A DNA stretch of 64,000 nt. Origin: Anaerococcus rubeinfantis. GTDB taxonomy: Bacteria > Bacillota > Clostridia > Tissierellales > Peptoniphilaceae. Of the stretch, positions 57,367 through 64,000 are shown piece by piece. The stretch lies in NCBI RefSeq assembly GCF_001487145.1, contig NZ_LN913016.1, positions 744,001-808,000 of the forward strand. Reading direction: 5' to 3'. Below the pieces are notes generated by a model. That model was not told the origin of the DNA. It was given only the letters and a program-made list of their open reading frames with translations, and made no database searches. Made by a program: the position numbers and the translations under genes. How positions within the stretch are numbered: position 1 is the first letter of the stretch; each line of letters starts with the position of its first letter.

Positions 57367-58584
57367 ATGGAAAATATTACTAAAAGATTTTTAAAATATA
57401 TTGCAGTTGATTCAAGAAGTGATGAATCCAAAAAAAATATAATAAAACCAACAAGTGAAGGTCAAATTGAATTAGGAAAAATTTTAAAAAATGAATTAAA
57501 TGATTTAGGCTTAGATGCTTATATTAATAATGAAGGATTTGTTTTTTCATCTTTAAAAGCAAATACAGATAAAAAACTTCCAAAAGTTGGCTTTATTGCT
57601 CATATGGATACTTCACCAGAAATGCCTGGAGGAATAAAGAATCCTCAAATTAGAAAATATGAAGGTGGAGATATAAAATTAAAGGAAAATATTTATATAA
57701 AAGAAAAAGATTTTCCATTTTTAAAAGATTTAATAGGAAAAACTCTAATAACAACAAATGGTGAAATGCTATTAGGTGCAGATGATAAGGCAGGAATTGC
57801 AGCTATAATGGATGCCGTTGAATATTTAATCAAAAATCCAGAAATTGAACATGGTGATATTAAAATAGCCTTTACACCAGATGAGGAAATTGGAACTGGA
57901 TGTGATAGTTTTGATGTAGATTTTTTTGATGCAGATTTCGCCTACACCCTAGATGGAGGAAAACTTGGAGAATTGGAATACGAATCCTTTAATGCAGCTG
58001 AGGCAAAAATTACTATAAAAGGTAAATCTGTTCATCCTGGAACAGCAAAAAACACCATGATTAACTCTATAACAGTAGCAAAAGAATTAGACGACCTATT
58101 AGGTCAAAATAAAAGGCCGGAGCACACAGAAGGATATGAGGGCTTTTATCATATGATTTCAATTGCAGGAAGTATTGAAGATACAAATTTAGTTTATATA
58201 ATAAGAGATTTTGATAGAAAAGAATTTGAAAATATGAAAAATTTCCTAAAAGACTGTGTAGATTTTTTAAATAAAAAATATGGAAATATTATTTCAATTG
58301 ATATGTCTGATACATATTATAATATGGGAGATATTTTAAAAGATCACATGCAAATAGTTGACTACGCTAAAAATGCTATGGAAAATTTAGATATAGAAGT
58401 TATAGAACAACCTATTAGAGGTGGTACAGATGGTTCAAAATTATCTTTTATGGGTCTACCTTGCCCAAACTTATTTACAGGTGGCTATAATTTCCATGGT
58501 ATCTATGAGCTCGTACCAATAGAAGATATGAAAAAGTCATCTGAAGTCATTGTAGAAATAATTAAGGAAATAAATAGAAAATAA
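57367..58584 (+). CDS. pepT: Peptidase T (tripeptide aminopeptidase)
   Basis: This M20B zinc metallopeptidase removes N-terminal residues from tripeptides. It has 405 aa. The metal ligands are in GFIAHMDTSPEMPG (about 76-89), GADDKAGIAAIMDAVE (about 138-153), TPDEEIGTGCDSFDVDFFDADFAYTLDGG and the C-terminal YNFHGIYELVPIEDM. The lid domain carries KGKSVHPGTAKNTMINSI. A GTAGGAGG Shine-Dalgarno precedes the ATG. It would support growth on peptides, in keeping with a peptide-using anaerobe (inference). Confidence 0.96.
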   Translation: MENITKRFLKYIAVDSRSDESKKNIIKPTSEGQIELGKILKNELNDLGLDAYINNEGFVFSSLKANTDKKLPKVGFIAHMDTSPEMPGGIKNPQIRKYEGGDIKLKENIYIKEKDFPFLKDLIGKTLITTNGEMLLGADDKAGIAAIMDAVEYLIKNPEIEHGDIKIAFTPDEEIGTGCDSFDVDFFDADFAYTLDGGKLGELEYESFNAAEAKITIKGKSVHPGTAKNTMINSITVAKELDDLLGQNKRPEHTEGYEGFYHMISIAGSIEDTNLVYIIRDFDRKEFENMKNFLKDCVDFLNKKYGNIISIDMSDTYYNMGDILKDHMQIVDYAKNAMENLDIEVIEQPIRGGTDGSKLSFMGLPCPNLFTGGYNFHGIYELVPIEDMKKSSEVIVEIIKEINRK

Positions 58585-58588
58585 ATTG

Positions 58589-58612
58589 GTTAAATTATAA
58601 ACGAACGGGTAT
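58589..58612 (+). promoter_or_regulatory. SigB-like promoter for the 78 aa protein gene
   Basis: GTTAAA (58589-58594), 12 bp, then GGGTAT (58607-58612), close to the SigB pattern GTTTAA-N12-15-GGGTAT. An overlapping TATACT (58610-58615) could alternatively act as a SigA -10 with a poor -35. Confidence 0.4.
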
Positions 58613-58654
58613 ACTAATAATAAGATTCTAATTTTATATTAAAAGGAGAAAATA

Positions 58655-58891
58655 ATGACTGATAAAAACGAAATAAGCAATGACAATCAATACAGAGGAG
58701 ATAAAGAACTTGATAAAAAATCTAGAGAAGCTAACAAAGCTGATGGAAGCGAATCTTTAGATAAAAAAGCACACGCAGATCAAGAGAATTTAAGAAGTAT
58801 AAGTGATGAAGCTGATGAAAACTCAAACGTTGGAGTTGAAGCTAGAAGAACTAGATCAGATTTCTCAGAAAATCCTTCAAAAGATAAATAA
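58655..58891 (+). CDS. Small hydrophilic, probably disordered protein of unknown function
   Basis: A 78 aa protein that I do not recognise. It is dominated by Asp, Glu, Lys, Ser, Asn and Arg, with no Cys or Trp, almost no bulky hydrophobics, no signal and no membrane segment. The composition resembles small stress-induced or hydrophilin-like proteins. Translation looks genuine: an AAAAGGAGAAAATA site precedes the ATG, a promoter-like element lies 45 bp upstream, and a perfect terminator follows within 8 bp, making it a separate transcription unit. Its promoter resembles SigB sites, which would fit a stress role, but this is inference. Confidence 0.7.
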   Translation: MTDKNEISNDNQYRGDKELDKKSREANKADGSESLDKKAHADQENLRSISDEADENSNVGVEARRTRSDFSENPSKDK

Positions 58892-58898
58892 TTAAGTT

Positions 58899-58929
58899 AG
58901 AGGCTGTAAAAATTACAGCCTCTTTTTAG
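58899..58929 (+). terminator. Terminator after the 78 aa protein gene (convergent)
   Basis: AGAGGCTGTAA-AAA-TTACAGCCTCT followed by TTTT. It can also serve the convergent methyltransferase gene. Confidence 0.9.
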
Positions 58930-58941
58930 TTTTGATATAAA

Positions 58942-59562
58942 TCATTTCTCTTTAATTGTAATTAATCCTGAGCATTCAGATATTTTTTTAAAATGTAATT
59001 TAGGGAAATGAAAAGATAGCTCATCAACTACAAAATAAATTTCATCTTTATCCCATTCATTTCTAAATTCATTCATACACTTATTATGTAGAGCACGATT
59101 TTCAAAAGCTATATCACCAATGTATATGCATCCACCATCATATAATTGTTTTAGTAAATTATTCAAAAATATAATTTTATTTTTATCACTTAGATGATGA
59201 AGTGAGTATGTAGCAATTATTGCATCATATTTATAATTTAGCAATGGATTTACCAATCCATTAGAAATATCACCATAATAAAGTTTAGCATAAGGCATTT
59301 TAGCTTGTGAAATTTCTATCATTTTTTTAGAAAAATCTTGCCCATATATTGTACAATCATGATCATATAACTTTGAAATTAAAGTTCCTGTACCAAATCC
59401 TATATCTAAGATATTTTTATAAGATTTATTTAATATACTATTGTATATTTCATTGAGTATTTTTTTATATCCTGCAAAAGGATATGAGCTTTCATCATCA
59501 GATAGTTCGACACTTTTATCATATTCATCAGCCCACAAATCAAAGCCTTTACTATTTAACAA
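58942..59562 (-). CDS. Class I SAM-dependent methyltransferase
   Basis: A 206 aa soluble methyltransferase, Rossmann-type. Motif I is NILDIGFGTGTLISKLYDHD (about 56-75), followed by YGQDFSKKMIEISQAKM (motif II), DAIIATYSLHHL (motif IV) and a C-terminal GDIAFENRA. The start is placed at TTG 59562, since GGAGG lies 5 nt before it; the ATG at 59574 overlaps that GGAGG and has no upstream site of its own. The target is unknown. It is a lone gene with a -10 (TATAAT) at 59596-59601 on the - strand. Confidence 0.8.
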   Translation of the reverse strand: MLNSKGFDLWADEYDKSVELSDDESSYPFAGYKKILNEIYNSILNKSYKNILDIGFGTGTLISKLYDHDCTIYGQDFSKKMIEISQAKMPYAKLYYGDISNGLVNPLLNYKYDAIIATYSLHHLSDKNKIIFLNNLLKQLYDGGCIYIGDIAFENRALHNKCMNEFRNEWDKDEIYFVVDELSFHFPKLHFKKISECSGLITIKEK

Positions 59563-59595
59563 ATTATCCTCCATATTAATTAAATTATTTTTATC

Positions 59596-59601
59596 ATTAT
59601 A
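59596..59601 (-). promoter_or_regulatory. -10 element for the methyltransferase gene
   Basis: A perfect TATAAT on the - strand, about 34 bp before the chosen start; the -35 (TTATCT at 16 bp) is weak. Confidence 0.4.
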
Positions 59602-59646
59602 CTGATTTTTATAAATAAGATAAAGTTAATATCATATTTTGGCATA

Positions 59647-59688
59647 AAAAATCCTCCTGATTAGTTTTTATTTATCATAATCAGAAGG
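59647..59688 (-). terminator. Terminator after trhP operon
   Basis: On the - strand CCTTCTGATTA pairs with TAATCAGGAGG (one mismatch) and is followed by ATTTTTT. It ends the ruvX-to-trhP run. Confidence 0.75.
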
Positions 59689-59737
59689 TATATACAAATA
59701 TTTTAAATAATCAAAAATAAATATTTAATATTAAAAA

Positions 59738-60970
59738 TTATTCTTCAATTTTACGTCTTACCATATCACCTTTTTTAAGTTCATGGTCAATCTTTATATA
59801 AACTATTTGTTTTGCTTTGTTGGCTACTTCTATATCATTTCCTTTGGAATCTTTCATGCTTTTAATTTTGAAATTAATAAAATCTGGGGTATTTCCAAAA
59901 AATTCAACCTCATCTCCTACTATAAATTTATTTCTTTCTTCAAGTTTTGCAATTTTGTTTTCTTTATCATAATCAAGAACGACAGCAATAAAATCATAAT
60001 TTCTAATGTAAGATGAATTTTCATAAATTTGAGAATTTGAATCTGCTTTATTGTAGAAAAATCCTTTTGTGAAGTGCCTATGGCTAGCTTTTTTTATTTC
60101 TTCCATATATTTTTTTGAAACTTCTTCACTATAAGTTCCATTATAATAAGCATCTATTGCTTGCCTATAGCTTCTGATAACTGTAGCAACATAAAATACA
60201 GTTTTCATCCTACCTTCAATTTTAAATGAATCCACTCCAGCCTCAATTAACTTATCAATTTCATCAATTAGGCATAAATCTTTAGAATTCATAATAAAGG
60301 TTCCATTTTCATCTTCACCTATTGGATAGTATTCCCCAGGTCTTTTTTCTTCTTGAAGGGCATATTTCCACCTACAAGCATGGGCACAATCTCCCCTGTT
60401 TGCATCTCTTCCTGTCATATAATTACTAAGTAAGCATCTTCCAGAATATGAAATGCACATAGCTCCGTGAATAAAACATTCTATTTCTAAATCTTTTGGA
60501 ACATTTTTTCTAATTTCAATTATTTCATCAAGAGATAATTCTCTTGCAAGAATTACTCTTTTTGCACCTAAATTATACCAAAAATTAATTGTGTGTGAAT
60601 TTGTAACTGATGCTTGAGTTGAAATGTGTAAGTCTATATTAGAATTTTCTTTTGCTATATTAAAGATACCAGGATCAGAAATTATAAGAGCATCAACTCC
60701 AATTTCATCAAGGTATTTAATATATTCAACAATTCCATCAAGATCATTATCGTGAGGGACTATATTCATAGTAATATGGCATCTTACATCGTGTTCATGA
60801 GCATAATCAACTGCCTGTTTTAGCTCGTTTTTATCAAAGTTTTTAGAATTTTTTCTAAGGCCAAAATTATTTCCTGCCATATAAACTGCATTTGCTCCAA
60901 ATTTTATAGCAGCTTTTAATTTTTCCATATCACCAGCTGGTGCTAATAATTCTACTTTATCTTTCATCAA
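59738..60970 (-). CDS. trhP: Peptidase U32 family protein, probable tRNA U34 hydroxylase TrhP
   Basis: Older annotations call this family collagenase/peptidase U32. The YegQ/YrrO branch is now known as TrhP, which hydroxylates wobble uridine of tRNA to 5-hydroxyuridine. It has 410 aa: an N-terminal barrel (LAPAGDMEKLKAAIKFGANAVYMAG), the U32 signature ECFIHGAMCISYSGRCLLSNY (about 160-180) with the cysteine cluster NRGDCAHACRW (about 191-201), FKIEGRMKTVFYVATV, and a small C-terminal domain. The TrhP role is supported by trmR immediately upstream (14 bp overlap), the methyltransferase for the same uridine. Bacillus has two such proteins, but only one is seen here. Confidence 0.88.
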   Translation of the reverse strand: MMKDKVELLAPAGDMEKLKAAIKFGANAVYMAGNNFGLRKNSKNFDKNELKQAVDYAHEHDVRCHITMNIVPHDNDLDGIVEYIKYLDEIGVDALIISDPGIFNIAKENSNIDLHISTQASVTNSHTINFWYNLGAKRVILARELSLDEIIEIRKNVPKDLEIECFIHGAMCISYSGRCLLSNYMTGRDANRGDCAHACRWKYALQEEKRPGEYYPIGEDENGTFIMNSKDLCLIDEIDKLIEAGVDSFKIEGRMKTVFYVATVIRSYRQAIDAYYNGTYSEEVSKKYMEEIKKASHRHFTKGFFYNKADSNSQIYENSSYIRNYDFIAVVLDYDKENKIAKLEERNKFIVGDEVEFFGNTPDFINFKIKSMKDSKGNDIEVANKAKQIVYIKIDHELKKGDMVRRKIEE

Positions 60971-61592
60971 TTCTCCTTGTACTTAAACTAATACCATCTC
61001 CAATTGGTATTATACTTGTAACATAATCATCTAAATTTGTAATATGTGACAAAAATTTTCTCAAATTTTTAACCATAGTAATATGTCTTCTATTTATAAG
61101 ATCATCATTTGTAATTTCTCCTCTAAAAAGGATGTTGTCACAAACAATCAGACCATTTTCATTTAATAATTCTAATGATTTATTAAAATAATATTCATAC
61201 TGAGATTTATTTGCATCTATAAAAACAAAATCAAAGCCTTGATTCAAATTAGTCAAGGCTTTTTTTGCATCCATATTTATTAAGTTTATTTCTTTATTAT
61301 ATTTTTTAAAATTATATTTAGCTATATCAGCCATCTTTCTACTTTTTTCTATAGTTGTTATTTTTGCATTAGAATATTTTGAAAAAAGTAAAGAAGAATA
61401 ACCAATAGCTGTTCCTATTTCTAAAATATTTTTTGGTTTTGACATAGAAATTATGGTCTTTAAAAATTCTTTACTTTCTTTTTTCATTATAGGAATATTA
61501 TTTTCAATTCCATAATTTCTTATTTCAATAAAATCTTCATCAATATAAATATTATTTAGATAATCAACGATATGATTATAATTAATATTCAT
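60957..61592 (-). CDS. trmR: tRNA 5-hydroxyuridine methyltransferase TrmR (YrrM-like O-methyltransferase)
   Basis: A 211 aa class I SAM O-methyltransferase of the COMT-like group: ILEIGTAIGYSSLLFSKYSN (motif I, about 55-74), DFVFIDANKSQYEYYFNKSLELL (about 123-145) and LIVCDNILFRGEI. It would methylate 5-hydroxyuridine at position 34 to 5-methoxyuridine. The family also contains small-molecule O-methyltransferases, but the gene order rnj-trmR-trhP supports the tRNA role. It overlaps both neighbours (11 and 14 bp). Confidence 0.88.
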   Translation of the reverse strand: MNINYNHIVDYLNNIYIDEDFIEIRNYGIENNIPIMKKESKEFLKTIISMSKPKNILEIGTAIGYSSLLFSKYSNAKITTIEKSRKMADIAKYNFKKYNKEINLINMDAKKALTNLNQGFDFVFIDANKSQYEYYFNKSLELLNENGLIVCDNILFRGEITNDDLINRRHITMVKNLRKFLSHITNLDDYVTSIIPIGDGISLSTRRIDER

Positions 61593-63258
61593 TACTCTCT
61601 ACTTCTATTAAAACTGGTAAAATCATAGGATCTCTTCCTGTTTGATTGTATATATAAGATTTTAAAGCTTCCCTTATTTGATATTTTATTTGACTTATAG
61701 CGTGGATATCATTTTTTTGACACTTCTTCATAGTTCTTAAAACAATATCTTTTGAGTTTTCAATTAAGTCTTGATTTTCTTTTACATAGATAAATCCTCT
61801 AGAAACAATCTCAGGATTTGATAAAACTTTTTGACTATGTTTTTCAATAGTTAAACTTACAACTAAAAGTCCATCTTCAGACAAGTGCTTCCTATCTTTA
61901 AGAACAATATTTCCAACATCTCCTATTCCTGAACCGTCCACAAGGACATTACCTGCTTGAACTTTTCCATTTATTCTTGCAGATTTTTTCGTAAATTCAA
62001 ATACATCACCATTTTGACCTATTAAAATATTTTCTTTATTCATCCCCATATCCATTGCTATCTCTTTGTGTTTTTTTAGTTGGCGAGGCTCGCCATGAGC
62101 TGGAATAAAATATTTTGGTGTGGTTAATTGGTGCATTAATTTAATTTCTTCTTGACAAGCGTGACCTGAAGCATGAACTTTTGCCAAAGAATTATAAATA
62201 ATATTACAACCAATTTTAGTTAGGTTATTAATTGTATTATTTATTGACATTTCATTTCCAGGTATAGCAGAAGATGATAAAATCACGGTATCTGTAGAAT
62301 TTAAATGCACTTGTTTATGCTCATTATTTGCCATTCTTGTTAGAGCAGAAAGTGGTTCACCTTGGGTTCCTGTTGACAAGATTACTATTTGATCATCAGA
62401 GTAATCTTTTATGCTTTTCATATCAATTAAAGTGTTATTTCTAATTTTTAAATAACCTAAGCTACTTGCGATTTTTACGTTATTTAGCATAGATCTACCA
62501 GATAAAACAACTTTTTTATTATATTTTTCAGCAGCATATATTACTTGTTGAACCCTATGAAGATTTGATGCAAAAGTTGCAACTATAATTCTACCAGGAG
62601 CTTGTCCAAATAAATTTATGAAAGTTTCTCCAACTTTCATCTCACTCATTGAGCTTCCTTCAATTTCTACATTTGTAGAGTCAGAAAACAGGCATAATAG
62701 TCCCTTTCTACCAAGTGAAGCAAGTTTTTGTATATCTGTAGGTTCACCATCGATTGGTGTAAAATCCATTTTAAAATCGCCTGTAAATAGTATTGTACCT
62801 ATTGGAGATTTTACAGCTATAGCACATGAATCTGGAATAGAATGGCTTACTCTTATAAATTCTGCACTTAAATTTCCAACTTTTACAGTATTATTAACAT
62901 TAACCATCTTAAGTCTATTTGGATTTAAACCATGTTCTTTAAACTTATTTTCTAATAACCCTTTAGTTAGCTTTGAACAATAAACATTGGTATCTATTGT
63001 CTTTAAAAGATAAGCTATAGCTCCAATATGGTCTTCATGACCATGAGTTATAAAAATACCTTTTAATTTTTCTTTATTTTCCTCAATATAGGTAAAGTCT
63101 GGTATTACTATGTCAACACCTAGCATATCTTCATCTGGAAATGTTAGACCACAGTCTATCATAATCATTTCATTTTTGTATTCAACAACCGTACAGTTCT
63201 TACCTATTTCACCAAGTCCTCCCAATGGGATAACTTTTAGTTTATTTTGCATTCTCAT
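61582..63258 (-). CDS. rnj: Ribonuclease J
   Basis: This MBL/beta-CASP ribonuclease has 5'-3' exonuclease and endonuclease activity in mRNA decay and rRNA maturation. It has 558 aa. LGGLGEIGKN, MIDCGLTFPDEDMLGVD, the metal motif THGHEDHIGA (about 76-85), the beta-CASP region with STGTQGEPLSALTRMANNEH, HASGHACQEEI and FIPAHGEPRQLKKH are canonical. The start ATG at 63258 has AAGGAG 5 nt upstream, inside the fur 3' end. It works with RNase Y (44451) in Firmicutes RNA turnover. Confidence 0.97.
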   Translation of the reverse strand: MRMQNKLKVIPLGGLGEIGKNCTVVEYKNEMIMIDCGLTFPDEDMLGVDIVIPDFTYIEENKEKLKGIFITHGHEDHIGAIAYLLKTIDTNVYCSKLTKGLLENKFKEHGLNPNRLKMVNVNNTVKVGNLSAEFIRVSHSIPDSCAIAVKSPIGTILFTGDFKMDFTPIDGEPTDIQKLASLGRKGLLCLFSDSTNVEIEGSSMSEMKVGETFINLFGQAPGRIIVATFASNLHRVQQVIYAAEKYNKKVVLSGRSMLNNVKIASSLGYLKIRNNTLIDMKSIKDYSDDQIVILSTGTQGEPLSALTRMANNEHKQVHLNSTDTVILSSSAIPGNEMSINNTINNLTKIGCNIIYNSLAKVHASGHACQEEIKLMHQLTTPKYFIPAHGEPRQLKKHKEIAMDMGMNKENILIGQNGDVFEFTKKSARINGKVQAGNVLVDGSGIGDVGNIVLKDRKHLSEDGLLVVSLTIEKHSQKVLSNPEIVSRGFIYVKENQDLIENSKDIVLRTMKKCQKNDIHAISQIKYQIREALKSYIYNQTGRDPMILPVLIEVESNEY

Positions 63259-63700
63259 TTTTACTCCTTAAATCATTATCACATTCGGAGCAAATACCAT
63301 ATATTCTTAAAGAATAATAGTCTAATTCAAAATTATATTTTTCTTTTAAGCTTTTTGCTAATTTATCATTATCAAGTATTTTTTCTTCGACAATTTTGCC
63401 ACAATTTGTACAAATTAAATGGTCGTGATGAGCATCGTTTTGGCTAATAAGCTCATAAGTATTAACAGAATCTGTAAATTCTTGCTTGTTAACAATTCCT
63501 AAGTCTTCAAAAATGTTAAGAGTTCTATAAACTGTTGCTATACCAACTTGTTTATTTTCTTGATGAACCATAGAAAATAACTCTTCTGGTGTCAAATGTT
63601 TTGAATTAGAATTTTTAAGAGCATTGAATATTATTTGCCTTTGCTTTGTAAATTTGTGCCCATTTTTTTCAAATATTTTTTTTAATTGTTCAATGTTCAT
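63242..63700 (-). CDS. fur: Fur family metal-dependent transcriptional regulator
   Basis: A 152 aa winged-helix repressor. The DNA-binding half contains FTKQRQIIFNALKNSNSKHLTPEEL and VGIATVYRTLNIFEDLGIV. The metal site has HHDHLICTNCGKIVEE (about 87-102) and the second structural zinc pair GICSECDND. The HHDH pattern suggests Fur more than PerR or Zur, but this is not certain. It lies between the DUF1292 gene and rnj with very short gaps. A Fur gene in this operon is common in clostridia. No Fur box is apparent nearby. Confidence 0.9.
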   Translation of the reverse strand: MNIEQLKKIFEKNGHKFTKQRQIIFNALKNSNSKHLTPEELFSMVHQENKQVGIATVYRTLNIFEDLGIVNKQEFTDSVNTYELISQNDAHHDHLICTNCGKIVEEKILDNDKLAKSLKEKYNFELDYYSLRIYGICSECDNDLRSKNENAK

Positions 63701-63701
63701 G

Positions 63702-63932
63702 TTAATCTTCTTTCATATTTTCGTATATTCTTATTATCTCGTCCAATTCTCTATCATTATCTATTGTTTTAAAATTTATAGTATCATCATTTTTTATAAT
63801 TTCATAAATTAATAAAAAATCTTCATTTAATGGTTCCAAAACAGCATAGTCTTTATCGTCTACTCCGAATGTGTCTATTATGTTAAATTCAACTTCTTTA
63901 TTATTTTCATCTGTTAAAATTATCTTATCCAT
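63702..63932 (-). CDS. DUF1292 family protein (YrzB-like)
   Basis: A 76 aa acidic soluble protein with the DUF1292 pattern: ILTDENNKEVEFNIIDTF and DYAVLEPLNEDFLLIYEI. The start is set at ATG 63932, because GGGAG precedes it by 6 nt; an upstream in-frame ATG at 63944 overlaps ruvX and has no site. Members sit between ruvX and fur or mltG in Firmicutes, but no molecular function is established. It overlaps ruvX by 8 bp. Confidence 0.88.
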   Translation of the reverse strand: MDKIILTDENNKEVEFNIIDTFGVDDKDYAVLEPLNEDFLLIYEIIKNDDTINFKTIDNDRELDEIIRIYENMKED

Positions 63933-64000
63933 TATTTCTCCCATCTAGGTAGGTTTGTAAAATAAAAGAGGCGGCAATCTTATCTATATATTTTTTTCTA
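63925..64000 (-). CDS. ruvX: Holliday junction resolvase-like RuvX/YqgF, C-terminal fragment at window edge
   Basis: The last 24 codons read off the - strand from the edge and end in TAA at 63925. The residues KYIDKIAASFILQTYLDGRN match the conserved RuvX/YqgF C-terminus (DK-AA-LILQ-YLD-R). Most of the gene lies outside the window. The family is a putative pre-16S rRNA nuclease / resolvase. The fragment is too short for ordinary gene calling, but the ruvX-DUF1292 order and the 8 bp overlap support it. Confidence 0.8.
   Translation of the reverse strand, partial: RKKYIDKIAASFILQTYLDGRNNG

Overview
The window is a compact, AT-rich, housekeeping-dense stretch of a Firmicutes-type chromosome. 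Codon use is A/T-ending, Shine-Dalgarno sites are strong AAGGAG types, and short operons are separated by intrinsic terminators. Gene content and order (murT-gatD, gatCAB, acpS/alr/mazF, glmU-prs-pth-mfd-prsA-hup, gmk-rpoZ-coaBC-priA, mutS-mutL-miaA, ruvX-DUF1292-fur-rnj-trmR-trhP) point to an anaerobic low-GC Gram-positive of the Tissierellia/Clostridia. I favour a Peptoniphilaceae genus such as Anaerococcus or Peptoniphilus, but this is inference, not a species identification. No rRNA, tRNA, CRISPR array or prophage was found.

Layout. 1-3740: the 3' part of murT, then gatD (lipid II amidation), fhs and a TrpR-like yerC. 3810-15943: long + strand run of pcrA, ligA, gatC-gatA-gatB, mtaD, an acpS-nnrD fusion, alr, mazF and a secreted ComEC-like hydrolase. 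About 15925-16630: an IS200-type insertion sequence (tnpA on the - strand) whose right-end hairpin supplies the stop codon of the ComEC-like gene. 16731-18119: murC (-). 18216-20767: rpiB-tkt. 20788-29894: deoD-glmU-prs-pth-mfd and two tandem PrsA-like lipoproteins, followed by the HU gene. 30316-32064: rqcH (-), divergent from gmk-rpoZ-coaBC-priA-ftsY (32163-37639). 37642-39282: rpsB-tsf with a structured leader. 39318-40886: cysK-cysE. 40898-44366: a heterodimeric ABC exporter. 44451-46019: rny. 46060-48002: a cell-wall GH73 glucosaminidase. 48286-49416: a Xer recombinase. 49454-56096 (-): mutS-mutL-miaA and a methionine gamma-lyase-like gene. 56263-57239 (-): dut and a membrane-anchored SUOX-like protein. 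57367-58891: pepT and a small charged protein. 58942-59562 (-): a methyltransferase. 59738-64000 (-): ruvX (partial), a DUF1292 gene, fur, rnj, trmR, trhP.

How they work together. Most genes serve the core information and envelope machinery: indirect Gln/Asn-tRNA charging (GatCAB), lipid II amidation, mismatch and transcription-coupled repair, RNA decay (RNase Y and RNase J), ribosome rescue (RqcH), wobble uridine modification (TrhP-TrmR, MiaA), and nucleotide, pentose and cysteine metabolism. I see no obvious undescribed multi-gene defence or metabolic system. The unusual points are local: the AcpS-NnrD fusion, a MutL whose endonuclease motif is lost although it is a Firmicutes-type protein, a MazF toxin with no adjacent antitoxin, a SUOX-like domain tethered to the membrane, a GH73 enzyme with an apparent non-LPXTG sorting signal, a small protein behind a SigB-like promoter, a structured rpsB leader, and two strong unexplained inverted repeats.
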